Shown here: one piece after another, positions 1 through 7,731 of the stretch
Layout: each line of letters opens with the position of its first letter
Numbering within the stretch: the first letter of the stretch is position 1
From: Streptomyces ossamyceticus
Lineage (GTDB): Bacteria; Actinomycetota; Actinomycetes; Streptomycetales; Streptomycetaceae
NCBI RefSeq assembly: GCF_001418475.1
Contig: NZ_LIQX01000029.1
Span: 24,781 to 88,780 of the forward strand
Direction: 5' to 3'
Length of the DNA stretch: 64,000 bases
Notes under the pieces: generated by a model
The model's input: only the letters and a program-made list of their open reading frames with translations
Told to the model about the DNA's origin: nothing
The model's database searches: none
Position numbers and translations under genes: made by a program

Positions 1-165
1 GCGCGAGGACTCACCACAGCGTCCGCGCCACCGCCACGCGAGGACCCACAGCGCTCGCGTGACAGCCACGCGAGGACTCACGGCGCTCGCGTGACACCCT
101 CGCGAGGACTCACGGCGCTCGCGTGACACCCTCGCGAGGACTCACGGCGCTCGCACGGCACTCGG
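1..165. repeat. tandem 32-bp repeat array
   Basis: The 8-mer GCGAGGAC occurs at 3, 38, 70, 102 and 134, so the last four copies have a 32-bp period and the first interval is 35. The best unit begins GCGAGGACTCACGGCGCTCG. The outer copies are degenerate. Each unit holds CGCGAG and CTCGCG, so it can fold locally. There is no unique spacer between copies. The array lies just beyond the 3' end of the M56 peptidase gene and is cut by the window edge, so it may be longer. Confidence 0.85.
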
Positions 166-204
166 CCGGAAGGCTTGCGGTTCCCTGCCGCGGTCGGCCA
201 GGGC

Positions 205-1137
205 TCACAGCGGCGTGGCCGCGTACAGGATGAGAGCCATGGTGACGGCGGAGTTCGCGGAGGACAGGGCGGAGACTGCGGCGCCGGCGGCCGCGCCCCA
301 GGCGGCGAGGCCCACGCTCGTGAACACCGACGGCCAGCTCCGCGGCACGGGCTCCGGCGCCAGCAGCGCGGCCACCCTGCGCGGCACCGGACCGGGCACG
401 GCGAACCCCGCGAACGTCCCGGCCGGGGTGGAGCGGGAGACGAGCGCCGCCTTGCCTATGGCGCGGGCCACGGCCCGCCGGCTGCCGACCGACCGCGCGG
501 CCTCCTCGTCCGCCCACCGCTCCACCGTGTACGACACGGCCGTGCACAGGGGCCGCAGGAACGGGTTGGCCCGCGCGGCCAGTTGCACGGCCAGCAGGAA
601 CCGGTGGTGCCGGGCGACGAGATGGGCGCGCTCGTGCGCGAACAGCGCCCGCCGCTCGGCAGGTTCGAGGCGGGCCAGCATGCCGGTGGTCACCACCACC
701 CGGCCGTGCCGCCGCCCGGGAAGCGCGTACGCGTACGGCGTCTCGTCCGCCAGGACGGCGACCGACGTGGCCGGCAGCCCGGCCAGGGCCCGGTGTGCGG
801 CGCGGCGGGTGCGGCCGTGTCGCCACCCCGTCCGGGCGCAGGCCAGCACGACCGCGAGCAGCGCCGGGATGGCGAGCTTCCCGGCGACCTCGTCGTACGG
901 GACCGCTTCTCGGACCTCGGGGTCCGACCAGCCGTCGGGAAGGGGATTGCCGGGCAGCTGGGCGGTGCCGACCACCATCAGCAGCCCGAGCGACACCGTG
1001 CTGCACGCCGCCATCACGGCGGCGACGGCGGTCAGCAGCCGGGTGGCGGTCCGCGGGTGCAGCCGCTGCTCGGCGAGGCGGGCGATCGGCCATGCCGTGA
1101 ACGGCAGGACGAGCGGAAGAAAGACGAACACCCCCAT
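205..1137 (-). CDS. M56 family membrane metallopeptidase (BlaR1/MecR1-like)
   Basis: A 310-residue integral membrane protease of the M56 family, the class that senses cell-envelope stress or beta-lactams and triggers inactivation of a BlaI-type repressor. Hydrophobic segments lie near residues 3-20, 35-57 and 88-100 and close to the C-terminus. The zinc motif HERAH is at about 168-172, in FAHERAHLVARHH. There is no C-terminal penicillin-binding domain, so it is the short actinobacterial form rather than full BlaR1. The start lies 6 bp after the stop of the BlaI-type gene upstream, so the two form an operon. Peptidase type is clear; the inducing signal cannot be read from sequence. Confidence 0.9.
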   Translation of the reverse strand: MGVFVFLPLVLPFTAWPIARLAEQRLHPRTATRLLTAVAAVMAACSTVSLGLLMVVGTAQLPGNPLPDGWSDPEVREAVPYDEVAGKLAIPALLAVVLACARTGWRHGRTRRAAHRALAGLPATSVAVLADETPYAYALPGRRHGRVVVTTGMLARLEPAERRALFAHERAHLVARHHRFLLAVQLAARANPFLRPLCTAVSYTVERWADEEAARSVGSRRAVARAIGKAALVSRSTPAGTFAGFAVPGPVPRRVAALLAPEPVPRSWPSVFTSVGLAAWGAAAGAAVSALSSANSAVTMALILYAATPL

Positions 1138-1143
1138 GAGGTC

Positions 1144-1533
1144 TCAGTCTTCCCCTTCGCCCCCCGCCTGCCCGAGCAGTTCTCTCAGGAGTCGCTCGTC
1201 GTCCGGCTCCAGGGAGGTGACGAAGCTGGCCAGGACCGCCTCACGGTCGCTCTGCCCGTCGAGCACCTTGCGCATCTTGTGCGCGGCCAGGCCCGCCTGG
1301 TCCGAGGCCGGGGTCCACACGAAGGACCGGCCGGCACGCTCACGGGTCACCGCGCCCTTGGCCAGCAACCGGGTGAGGATCGTGATCACCGTCGTGTAGG
1401 CGAGGTCGCCGCCCAGGCGTTCCTGCACCCATCCGGCGCTCGCCGGGCCGTCCGCCTCGCGCAGGGCCGACAGGACGAGCGCCTCCAGCTCCCCCTGGCC
1501 CCGCCGCGGGCCGCGCTGCCGCCGGTCCGTCAC
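1144..1533 (-). CDS. BlaI/MecI/CopY family transcriptional repressor
   Basis: A 129-residue winged-helix repressor. The HTH region covers about residues 15-75 (GELEALVLSAL ... YTTVITILTRL) and matches the penicillinase-repressor family, with a C-terminal dimerisation tail. I chose the GTG start at 1533 because it has a GGGAGG-type ribosome site just upstream; longer upstream reading is low complexity. It pairs with the M56 peptidase gene downstream, the usual BlaI-BlaR arrangement. A matching inverted repeat lies about 120 bp upstream (1651-1666), suggesting autoregulation and control of the divergent tatA-like gene. Confidence 0.92.
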   Translation of the reverse strand: MTDRRQRGPRRGQGELEALVLSALREADGPASAGWVQERLGGDLAYTTVITILTRLLAKGAVTRERAGRSFVWTPASDQAGLAAHKMRKVLDGQSDREAVLASFVTSLEPDDERLLRELLGQAGGEGED

Positions 1534-1650
1534 TCCTGGCCTCCCGTACGTCACCTCTGCGTTCACAGGCGGTCCATCGTATAGACGCCCTGCTCCGCGA
1601 GTTCGACCGACGGCAGGAGGAGCCCTGGACAGGAACCCCACCCATCCGCT

Positions 1651-1666
1651 TCTACAGTGCTGTAGA
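1651..1666. promoter_or_regulatory. BlaI-type operator between blaI-like and tatA-like genes
   Basis: TCTACAG and CTGTAGA form a perfect 7-bp inverted repeat separated by TG. The TACA...TGTA core is the known recognition pattern of BlaI/MecI repressors. It sits in the divergent gap, 85 bp before the tatA-like start and 118 bp before the repressor start, beside an AT-richer stretch (GATTTTCTC). Confidence 0.7.
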
Positions 1667-1750
1667 TTTTCTCTTCGGGCCGCTGCCGGCCCATCCGACC
1701 ACAGGCCGCCGGCCCGGTCCGGCCCGAGCCGCCCAGCAGACAGGACCAGC

Positions 1751-1984
1751 ATGTTCGGACTGAGCGAAGTCGCCGTCATCCTCATCGTCGTCATAGCCGT
1801 CCTCGCCGCCAAGAAGCTCCCCGACCTCGCCCGTTCGGCCGGCAAGTCCGCGCGGATCCTCAAGGCGGAGGCCCGCGCCATGAAGGACGACGACACGGGC
1901 CCGCCTCCGCGGGTGATCCCGGGCGAGACCGCACCCCGGCCCGATGCCGCGCCGGGGGCGACGGAGCCGGGCGGGAGGCCGTAG
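1751..1984 (+). CDS. tatA: TatA/E family twin-arginine translocase subunit
   Basis: A 77-residue single-pass protein. The membrane helix covers residues 2-19 (FGLSEVAVILIVVIAVLA). It is followed by the amphipathic helix KKLPDLARSAGKSARILK typical of TatA, which forms the pore for folded Tat substrates, then a short acidic and proline-rich tail. TatA proteins normally have a Phe-Gly pair after the first helix; here FG is at positions 2-3, nearer TatE/short TatA forms. No tatB or tatC is in this window, so it is an extra, stand-alone copy. Its promoter region contains a BlaI-type operator. Confidence 0.85.
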   Translation: MFGLSEVAVILIVVIAVLAAKKLPDLARSAGKSARILKAEARAMKDDDTGPPPRVIPGETAPRPDAAPGATEPGGRP

Positions 1985-2060
1985 AGCGTCGGTCGGTCGC
2001 AGCCGGAGGTGGCCTCACCGTGGCGGAGGCCTGGGCAGTGGAACGTTCCGAAAGGGGCTC

Positions 2061-2726
2061 TCAGGCTCGGGGGCGGACCACTCGGCACACCAGGTCCGCC
2101 CAGGTGACCCGCAGGCGGGCGGCGGGGACGGCGTGCTCGTGGCGCAGATGGTCCAGGGTGTCGATGTTCAGGAAGGCGAGCAGGGCGTGGGCGAGCATGT
2201 CGGGGTCGTCGCCCGCCCCCGCCTCCCGCAGGAGGGCCGACACATGGCGGTGGTACGCGGCCACGGTCGCGGAGACGTACCGGCGTTCGCCGGGCAGTTG
2301 GCGTATGAGCGCGGCACCCGGGTCCGAGTCGGTCCCGACGCGCTCAATGAGCGCACAGCCGAACGCCGTGAGCCGCTCCGCCGCCGGGGCTCCGGGTCCG
2401 AGGGGCGGCGGACCCGACGTGCAGGCCTCCTCGAAGTCGGCCTCGGCCTCGGCGAAGAGCGCGAGGAGGAGGCCGCCCCGGTCGCCGAACCGGCGGAAGA
2501 GCGTGCCCTTTCCGACGCCGGCCTCCCTTGCGACCGCCTCCATGGTGACGTGCTCGGCACCGTGTTCGGCGACCAGCCGACCGGCGGCCGCCAGCAGCCG
2601 GGCACGGTTGCGAGCGGCGTCGGAACGCTCGGGGACCGTGACCGTGCCGCCCGACTCGGCGGCCGCGTCACACGAGTCGCCTTCGTCGGCCGTGCACAAG
2701 GACGAGGGGCCGCCGCTGTCGGGCAT
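2061..2726 (-). CDS. TetR family transcriptional regulator
   Basis: A 221-residue regulator. The TetR helix-turn-helix occupies about residues 36-80 (RNRARLLAAAGRLVAEHG ... VGKGTLFRRFGDR), followed by an all-helical ligand domain. The AAGGAG site 7 bp before ATG 2726 supports this start, which gives an N-terminal extension of about 33 residues before the HTH. The gene is convergent with tatA. Its upstream neighbour is only a decayed LacI fragment, so no target gene is obvious. Confidence 0.9.
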   Translation of the reverse strand: MPDSGGPSSLCTADEGDSCDAAAESGGTVTVPERSDAARNRARLLAAAGRLVAEHGAEHVTMEAVAREAGVGKGTLFRRFGDRGGLLLALFAEAEADFEEACTSGPPPLGPGAPAAERLTAFGCALIERVGTDSDPGAALIRQLPGERRYVSATVAAYHRHVSALLREAGAGDDPDMLAHALLAFLNIDTLDHLRHEHAVPAARLRVTWADLVCRVVRPRA

Positions 2727-2859
2727 CGGACTCCTTCACGCGTCGAGAATGCGATCGCCCACGCTAACGACGGCCCCCGAGCCCGGAATCCTGCGATGGT
2801 CCCGCTCCCTCTCGGCACTTGGCCCTAGGTCGTGTCCGCGCCCGGCGGTGCCCGAGGCG

Positions 2860-3035
2860 GAGTGGAAGGGGCTTCCCGGCGGTCGGTTCGACGTACACGA
2901 TCGGCGTGATGCTGCCGGACATCCGCAACCCGTTCCTCCCGGAGATCTTCGACGGCGTCACGGCGCCACGGCGTCCCTGCGGGACACCGACTACCGGTGC
3001 GGTCGGGCTGCTTCAGGCTGAGGTCCGGCCGGGAT
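2860..3035 (+). pseudogene. remnant of a LacI family regulator
   Basis: Translation around 2888-2966 gives IGVMLPDIRNPFLPEIFDGV, the start of the LacI-family ligand-binding domain. Typical continuation (SLRDTDYRCG, then a GLLQAE-like stretch) is found only in other frames. At least two frameshifts have therefore occurred, and the DNA-binding and C-terminal domains are missing. It lies beside the alpha-L-rhamnosidase gene, a type of gene usually controlled by LacI regulators. Boundaries are approximate. Confidence 0.75.
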
Positions 3036-3062
3036 CGGCTCGGATCGACCGGGTCTCCGGCG

Positions 3063-6000
3063 TCAGTTGACGCGTATCTCGGCGAGCTGGAGGCGGAACT
3101 TGCCGGTCTCGTCGGACGCGGCCCTGCCGAGCCGGGTGACCTTCAGGCGCAGATAGCGGCCGTTGGCGGAGGTGAGGGTGTAGGTCTGGGCGGCGCCGTT
3201 CGGATTGGGCTCTCCGGTGAGGGTGCGGGCGGTGGTGTAGGTGGTGCCGCCGTCGGTGCGGGTCTGGAAGGTGAAGTCGACCGGGAAGCCCGCCGTGCCT
3301 CCGCCCGAGCCACCGGTGTCGGTGCGCGGGTGGACGGTGACCGACCCGATGGGCCGGTCGGCGCCGAGGTCGACCTCGATCCACACCGGTGTGCCGCTGA
3401 CGTCGGCGGAGGGGAAATCGATGCTGGTGAAGCCCTTGGCGCCGGCCACGCTGGTGGTGGTGCCGTCCAGCACGCGGGTCTTGCCCCAGTCGCCGTTCTC
3501 CAGGGTGTAGTTGCCGGTGACGGTGGTCGCGGCGGTGGGGACGGTGACTTCGGCGAGCTGGAGACGGTACTTGGCGGTCTCGTCGGACGCGGGCGCGCCG
3601 AGCCTCGTGACCTGGAGACGGACGTGGCGGGCGGTGGTGGTCCGGAAACCGTAGGTCTGCACACGGCCGCCGGGGTTCGCCTGCCCGGTGACGGTGCGGA
3701 CGGTGGTGTACACGCTGGACCCGTCGAGCCGGGTCTGGATGGTGAAGTCGACCGGGAAACCGGCCGTGCCTCCGCCCGCCGCCGGGGTGTCCGTGCGGGG
3801 GAAGAGGCGTACGGCGTCGAGGTCGGTGTCGGCCCCGAGGTCGATCTCCACCCACACGGGGGCTGCGCCGACATCGGCGGAAGCGAAGTCGTTGCTGGTG
3901 TACCCCTTGGCCCCGTTCACACTGGTGAGGGTGCCGTCGGTGAGCCGGTCACGGCCCCAGTTGCCGTTCTCCAGGCTGTTGTTGCTGGTGACCGGCCGGC
4001 CCAGGGCGAGGTTGTCCAGACGGCCCACGCCGGTCGCCGTGAACGTCCATGTGCCGGGTTGGACGACGAAGTACACATACCCCGAGTCCTTGCCGTCGTA
4101 GGACAGTCCGGCGACACTCCCGGTGGAGGAGCCGCCGGTGAAGACGGTGGTGTCGTTCGCCTTGACGACCGGGGACGCGCCCCCGTAGGTCGGGACGCCC
4201 ACGCGCGCGGTGGTCCCGCCCGGGGACGTGAGGGTCAGCGTCGCCTTCGTCCCGTCGCGGGTGATGCCGAAGCGGATGTCGCCCTCGACGGTGGACGTCA
4301 CCGTGTTGATCCTGCTGAGGCTGCCGGTCTGCGGGACGACCTCGTACGTCTCCCAGCCGGGCTTGGTGGGGCGGACACCGGCCGCGTAGGCCGACAGCGC
4401 GTACAGCGGGCCGCCGTTCCACGCGTGGTTGTCCGTGCCCTCCGACTTCACCCACACCTCCCACAGGGTGTGGCAGGCCGGGTCGGCGACCTGGGCGGCG
4501 AAGCGGTTGCGCATCCGCTCCTCGGCGACCGTGGCGGCGCCCATCAGGTAGAGCGCCTCCAGGACGTAGAACTCCATGTAGGGGCTGGCGTTGAGGTGGG
4601 TGCGCAGCACCTCGGTGATGGCCCGGTACCGGGAGGCGGGGGCGAGTCCGGCGACGACGGCGAGGCCGTGGGCGCGGTCGTCGGTGTCGCGGGTGTAGCC
4701 CGGTGAGCGGTACTCGCCCCGGGAGGAGTTCCACAGGACGCGGTCGAAGTTGGTCTTGATGCTGTCGCGCCTGGACTTCCAGCCGACCACGTCACCGGAG
4801 TTGCCGCTCAGGTCGGCGAGCTTGGCGGCGGTGTCCAGGGCCAGGTAGTACCAGCAGTTGTCCAGGACACGGGCGTCGATGTTCGAGCCCCAGTCCTCCC
4901 AGTCCCAGTCCCCCGCCCGGTGGTTGACGAGCCCGTCGCTGTCCAGGCTCCACAGGTCCAGGTACTTCTTGACCGCCGGGTAGGCGACGGTGACGGCGGC
5001 GGCGTCGCCGGTGTAGAGGTAGTACGTCCAGAACGACCACACCGAGGCGAGCATCTGCGTGGGCAGTTCGGCGGTCCAGATCGCCGAGGGGACCGGCGAG
5101 TACAGTGCGCCGCTCGACTTCTGCCAGGCGGCGAGCTGGGCGATCGCCTTCTTCCCGAGCGCGTGGGACCTGGGGTCGAAGGTGTAGAAGCCCTCCTTGA
5201 GCTGGTTGACGACGTCACCCCACCACTGGGCCCGTTCACGGGTGGGGCAGTCCATGTAGTTGTCCCGCATGTTGACGTACATCGTGCGGGCGGCCTTGGT
5301 CCACAGCGTGTCCAGGAAGGGGTCGCTGCTGCTGAACGACCCCGCGAAGTCCGTGTCGTAGCCGGACTCCCGGTATTTCAGCTCCAGGATCGTCACACCC
5401 GCGGGGATCGTGTACCGCACGGCCGTGCCACTCATCCACGCCAGCGACTCGAACTCCTGCACCCCGCCGGCGCAGACGTAGGTGGCGCGCATGTTGTACT
5501 GCGTCCCCGGCTCGATGCCGACGAGGCCCACACCGTCGTCGTAGTGGTCGGTCTGGATGCCGATCACCGCGCCGGCGGGCGCGTCCACCTTCAGGAACGG
5601 GGTGACCTGGAGGTTGGACGGCAGGGTGGCCGAGATCGCGGTGGAGCCCTGGCCGGTGCCGGGGAGGGACGCGGCGTTCGCGTACGCCTTCAGATCGGAG
5701 TGGCGGAACTGCGGGATCGGCCGCTCGACGAGGGCGTTCCAGGGCGCGGAGCCCGCGGCGCCGAAGTCGGTCGGCGCCGTCCAGGCGCTGTCGTCGAAGC
5801 CGGGTGAGCGCCAGCCCGACATGACGGCGGCGGCACGGGCGTCGTAGTACACGTTCGACTCGGGGAGCCGGAAGTTGACCTGTGTGCCACTGGTGTTGTT
5901 CGAGTATCCCGGGTGGACGGTGTGCTTCCAGCTGGTGTCGCTGACCAGGCGGGTCGTGGTCGAGCCGGTCTCGATGTCCGACTGGAGGAGCAGCCCGCCC

Positions 6001-6425
6001 TTGCCGCTGCTGTTGTGCGAGAACCCCTGCTTGCCGAAGTACCACACCAGCAGCGCGACGGTGTTGGAGCCGCTCTTGAGGTACGGGGCGAGGTCGATCT
6101 CGTCGTAGTAGGTGTCCGTACGGTTCGGGCCGCGCTTGAGGCCGCCTTCGAACACCACCAGCGTGCCGTTGATCCACAGCCAGTACTTCGAGTCCGCCGC
6201 GATCCGTGTCACCGCCTTCGACGGTGCCGCGTCCAGGGTGAACGCTCTGCGGAAGGCCACCCATTGGTTCGCGGCGCTGGAGGGGGCCCAGATCCATTTC
6301 GCGGTCCACGAGACAGCGGCGGACGCCGTGGAGGCGAGGCGGGGCAGGATCGTCGAAGCAAGGGTGGGGGCGAGGGCCACGGCGATGGCCGAGCCGAGGA
6401 GCGAGCGGCGGGACATGTGCTGCAT
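3063..6425 (-). CDS. secreted alpha-L-rhamnosidase, GH78, with two C-terminal discoidin-like domains
   Basis: A 1120-residue secreted glycosidase. It starts with a Tat signal (SRRSLLGSAIAVALAP). The rhamnosidase N-terminal domain (SWTAKWIW) follows, then the GH78 alpha/alpha barrel with the acidic motif DCPTRERAQWWGD and GDWDWEDWGSNID. The C-terminal ~300 residues are two F5/8-type carbohydrate-binding repeats, about 815-965 and 965-1120, closely similar to each other (SDETAKYRLQLAE and SDETGKFRLQLAE). It should release terminal L-rhamnose from plant pectin or glycosides. ATG 6425 is chosen because AAAGG lies upstream and the Tat motif follows at once. A LacI-type operator is at 6572-6583. 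Confidence 0.93.
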   Translation of the reverse strand: MQHMSRRSLLGSAIAVALAPTLASTILPRLASTASAAVSWTAKWIWAPSSAANQWVAFRRAFTLDAAPSKAVTRIAADSKYWLWINGTLVVFEGGLKRGPNRTDTYYDEIDLAPYLKSGSNTVALLVWYFGKQGFSHNSSGKGGLLLQSDIETGSTTTRLVSDTSWKHTVHPGYSNNTSGTQVNFRLPESNVYYDARAAAVMSGWRSPGFDDSAWTAPTDFGAAGSAPWNALVERPIPQFRHSDLKAYANAASLPGTGQGSTAISATLPSNLQVTPFLKVDAPAGAVIGIQTDHYDDGVGLVGIEPGTQYNMRATYVCAGGVQEFESLAWMSGTAVRYTIPAGVTILELKYRESGYDTDFAGSFSSSDPFLDTLWTKAARTMYVNMRDNYMDCPTRERAQWWGDVVNQLKEGFYTFDPRSHALGKKAIAQLAAWQKSSGALYSPVPSAIWTAELPTQMLASVWSFWTYYLYTGDAAAVTVAYPAVKKYLDLWSLDSDGLVNHRAGDWDWEDWGSNIDARVLDNCWYYLALDTAAKLADLSGNSGDVVGWKSRRDSIKTNFDRVLWNSSRGEYRSPGYTRDTDDRAHGLAVVAGLAPASRYRAITEVLRTHLNASPYMEFYVLEALYLMGAATVAEERMRNRFAAQVADPACHTLWEVWVKSEGTDNHAWNGGPLYALSAYAAGVRPTKPGWETYEVVPQTGSLSRINTVTSTVEGDIRFGITRDGTKATLTLTSPGGTTARVGVPTYGGASPVVKANDTTVFTGGSSTGSVAGLSYDGKDSGYVYFVVQPGTWTFTATGVGRLDNLALGRPVTSNNSLENGNWGRDRLTDGTLTSVNGAKGYTSNDFASADVGAAPVWVEIDLGADTDLDAVRLFPRTDTPAAGGGTAGFPVDFTIQTRLDGSSVYTTVRTVTGQANPGGRVQTYGFRTTTARHVRLQVTRLGAPASDETAKYRLQLAEVTVPTAATTVTGNYTLENGDWGKTRVLDGTTTSVAGAKGFTSIDFPSADVSGTPVWIEVDLGADRPIGSVTVHPRTDTGGSGGGTAGFPVDFTFQTRTDGGTTYTTARTLTGEPNPNGAAQTYTLTSANGRYLRLKVTRLGRAASDETGKFRLQLAEIRVN

Positions 6426-6571
6426 CGAGGGAACCTTTTCCAGGAGTGCTGGACGCGGGGAGGGACGAGGCGGCCGAACGTGGCCGGAGCGGAGCGAGGA
6501 GCGGAACCGGCCGCCTCCGGTCAGGGCACCGGGCCTCTCCTGTGCGCAGGACCGAACGACCCATACGATTC

Positions 6572-6583
6572 TGAATCGTTTCA
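6572..6583. promoter_or_regulatory. LacI-type operator upstream of the rhamnosidase
   Basis: TGAATCGTTTCA is an imperfect palindrome with the central CG typical of LacI-family operators. It is embedded in a larger CGATT...AATCG symmetry (6566-6587), 147 bp before the rhamnosidase start. The only LacI-like sequence nearby is the broken one at 2860-3035, so any active repressor must be encoded elsewhere. Confidence 0.6.
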
Positions 6584-6768
6584 ATCGAGGGTGTGCAGGC
6601 GCGATCCTCAGCCCTCGGGAACACCGGTGTCAATGGTCCGGTCGCCAGAAGTTCCGGTCGACGTCCGCCGCCACTGCCGTCACTCCCCCAACAGCCGTCG
6701 CGACCACCGTCTGCGGGCGATGCGCGCCTCGACGTCGGGCGGTGACACCGGCCCAGGCGGGGAGGGCG

Positions 6769-6788
6769 GGCAGGCAGGCAGGCAGGCA
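6769..6788. repeat. GGCA microsatellite, five units
   Basis: Five perfect GGCA tetranucleotides in the gap between the rhamnosidase and the DUF1963 pseudogene. The rest of the 6426-6799 gap contains only the LacI-type operator; I see no coding frame. Confidence 0.85.
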
Positions 6789-6799
6789 GTGGGAGTCTG

Positions 6800-7668
6800 C
6801 TACCCCTGCACGGTGAGCCGGGCGCGGCCGAAGCGTCGGCCGGCGAGGTCTTCGGGGCGAATGAGCCAGTAGAGGGTGTCCCCGTCGCCCCACACCGTCC
6901 TCGCGTCGCTGTCACTGTCGAACTGGGCGAGCACCACCCAGCGCTCAGCCTCCTGGTCCAGGGGCTGTTCGCCCCACGCGTGCATGCCGCCGAGCGCCGC
7001 GTTCGCGATGTCGTACTCCACCGGGCCCTGGACGGGCACGGCGTGGCCGCCGACCTGGTGACCGATCCGGGTGCGCAGCCGCCCGAAGGCGCGGACGAAC
7101 GACTTGAGCTCGGCCGGGGTCTCGCGAGGGTGGGGCCAGTGCCGGGTATCGCCGAGCAGGGCTTGCCGTGCCTGAGGCAGCCACAGGTCGGGGGCGCTCT
7201 GCTCCGTGTCCGCGGTCAGCTCCACCCGCGCGAACGCTTCCAACTCCGGGGGCGCCTCGGTCGGGACCACGGGGGTGTTCTCCGGGACGTACAAGACCTG
7301 CGCCCCGGCCCAGGTCTCGGGGTCATCAGCCGAAACGAAGACGTCCTCGTCGACCTGACCGTCGAAAAGGAAGAAGAGCAGGGTCCCCTCCTGCGGGAAC
7401 TGCTCAGCGAGCCCCTCACGAGGGAGTGCGGCACACACCGCACCGAAGCGACGAAGGACCGTGGCCCGCGTCCGGGCCACTCCGGCCAGCCGCTCCCTGC
7501 CGGAAGCTCCGGGTTCCCGCCGAGGGCAGCCACGATCTGCTCGCCGTCCACCGCCCGACGAAGGCGCAGGCAAGGTCGCAGCAGCGCTGTCCAGCGCTGG
7601 GCGAGATCGCCGGGAAGATGCTCGGCAGCCAGCCGGGAGTACTGCTGATCGGTCATGCAGCGCATCAT
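6800..7668 (-). pseudogene. DUF1963 (YwqG family) protein, split by a frameshift
   Basis: The N-terminal ~75 residues (MTDQQYSRLAAEHLPGDL ... LGGNPELPAGSGWPEW ... SFVASVRC) are in one frame. The rest (CAALPREGLAEQFPQEG ... LLFFLFDGQVDEDVF ... GQPLDQEAERWVVLAQFDSD) is in another. Together they make a full-length DUF1963/YwqG protein of unknown function. The switch occurs at 7433-7438, where the coding strand reads TGTGTG; removing one TG restores a continuous frame. Either the gene is inactivated by dinucleotide slippage or the base calls there are wrong. Possible starts are ATG 7668, 7665 or 7656 behind GGAAGGG. Confidence 0.82.
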
Positions 7669-7731
7669 CCCTTCCCCCTCTGACAGCGGGCGTCGACCTC
7701 GCGTAGCGCAAAGGCCCCTCCCCCCGCCCCG

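Noticed and set aside
1..165. Possible CRISPR array
   Set aside because: Whole 32-bp units are repeated directly with no unique spacers, and no cas genes are near.
2997..4706. Long plus-strand frame over the rhamnosidase C-terminus
   Set aside because: It opposes the conserved discoidin-like repeats; its composition is Gly/Val/Asp-rich shadow coding.
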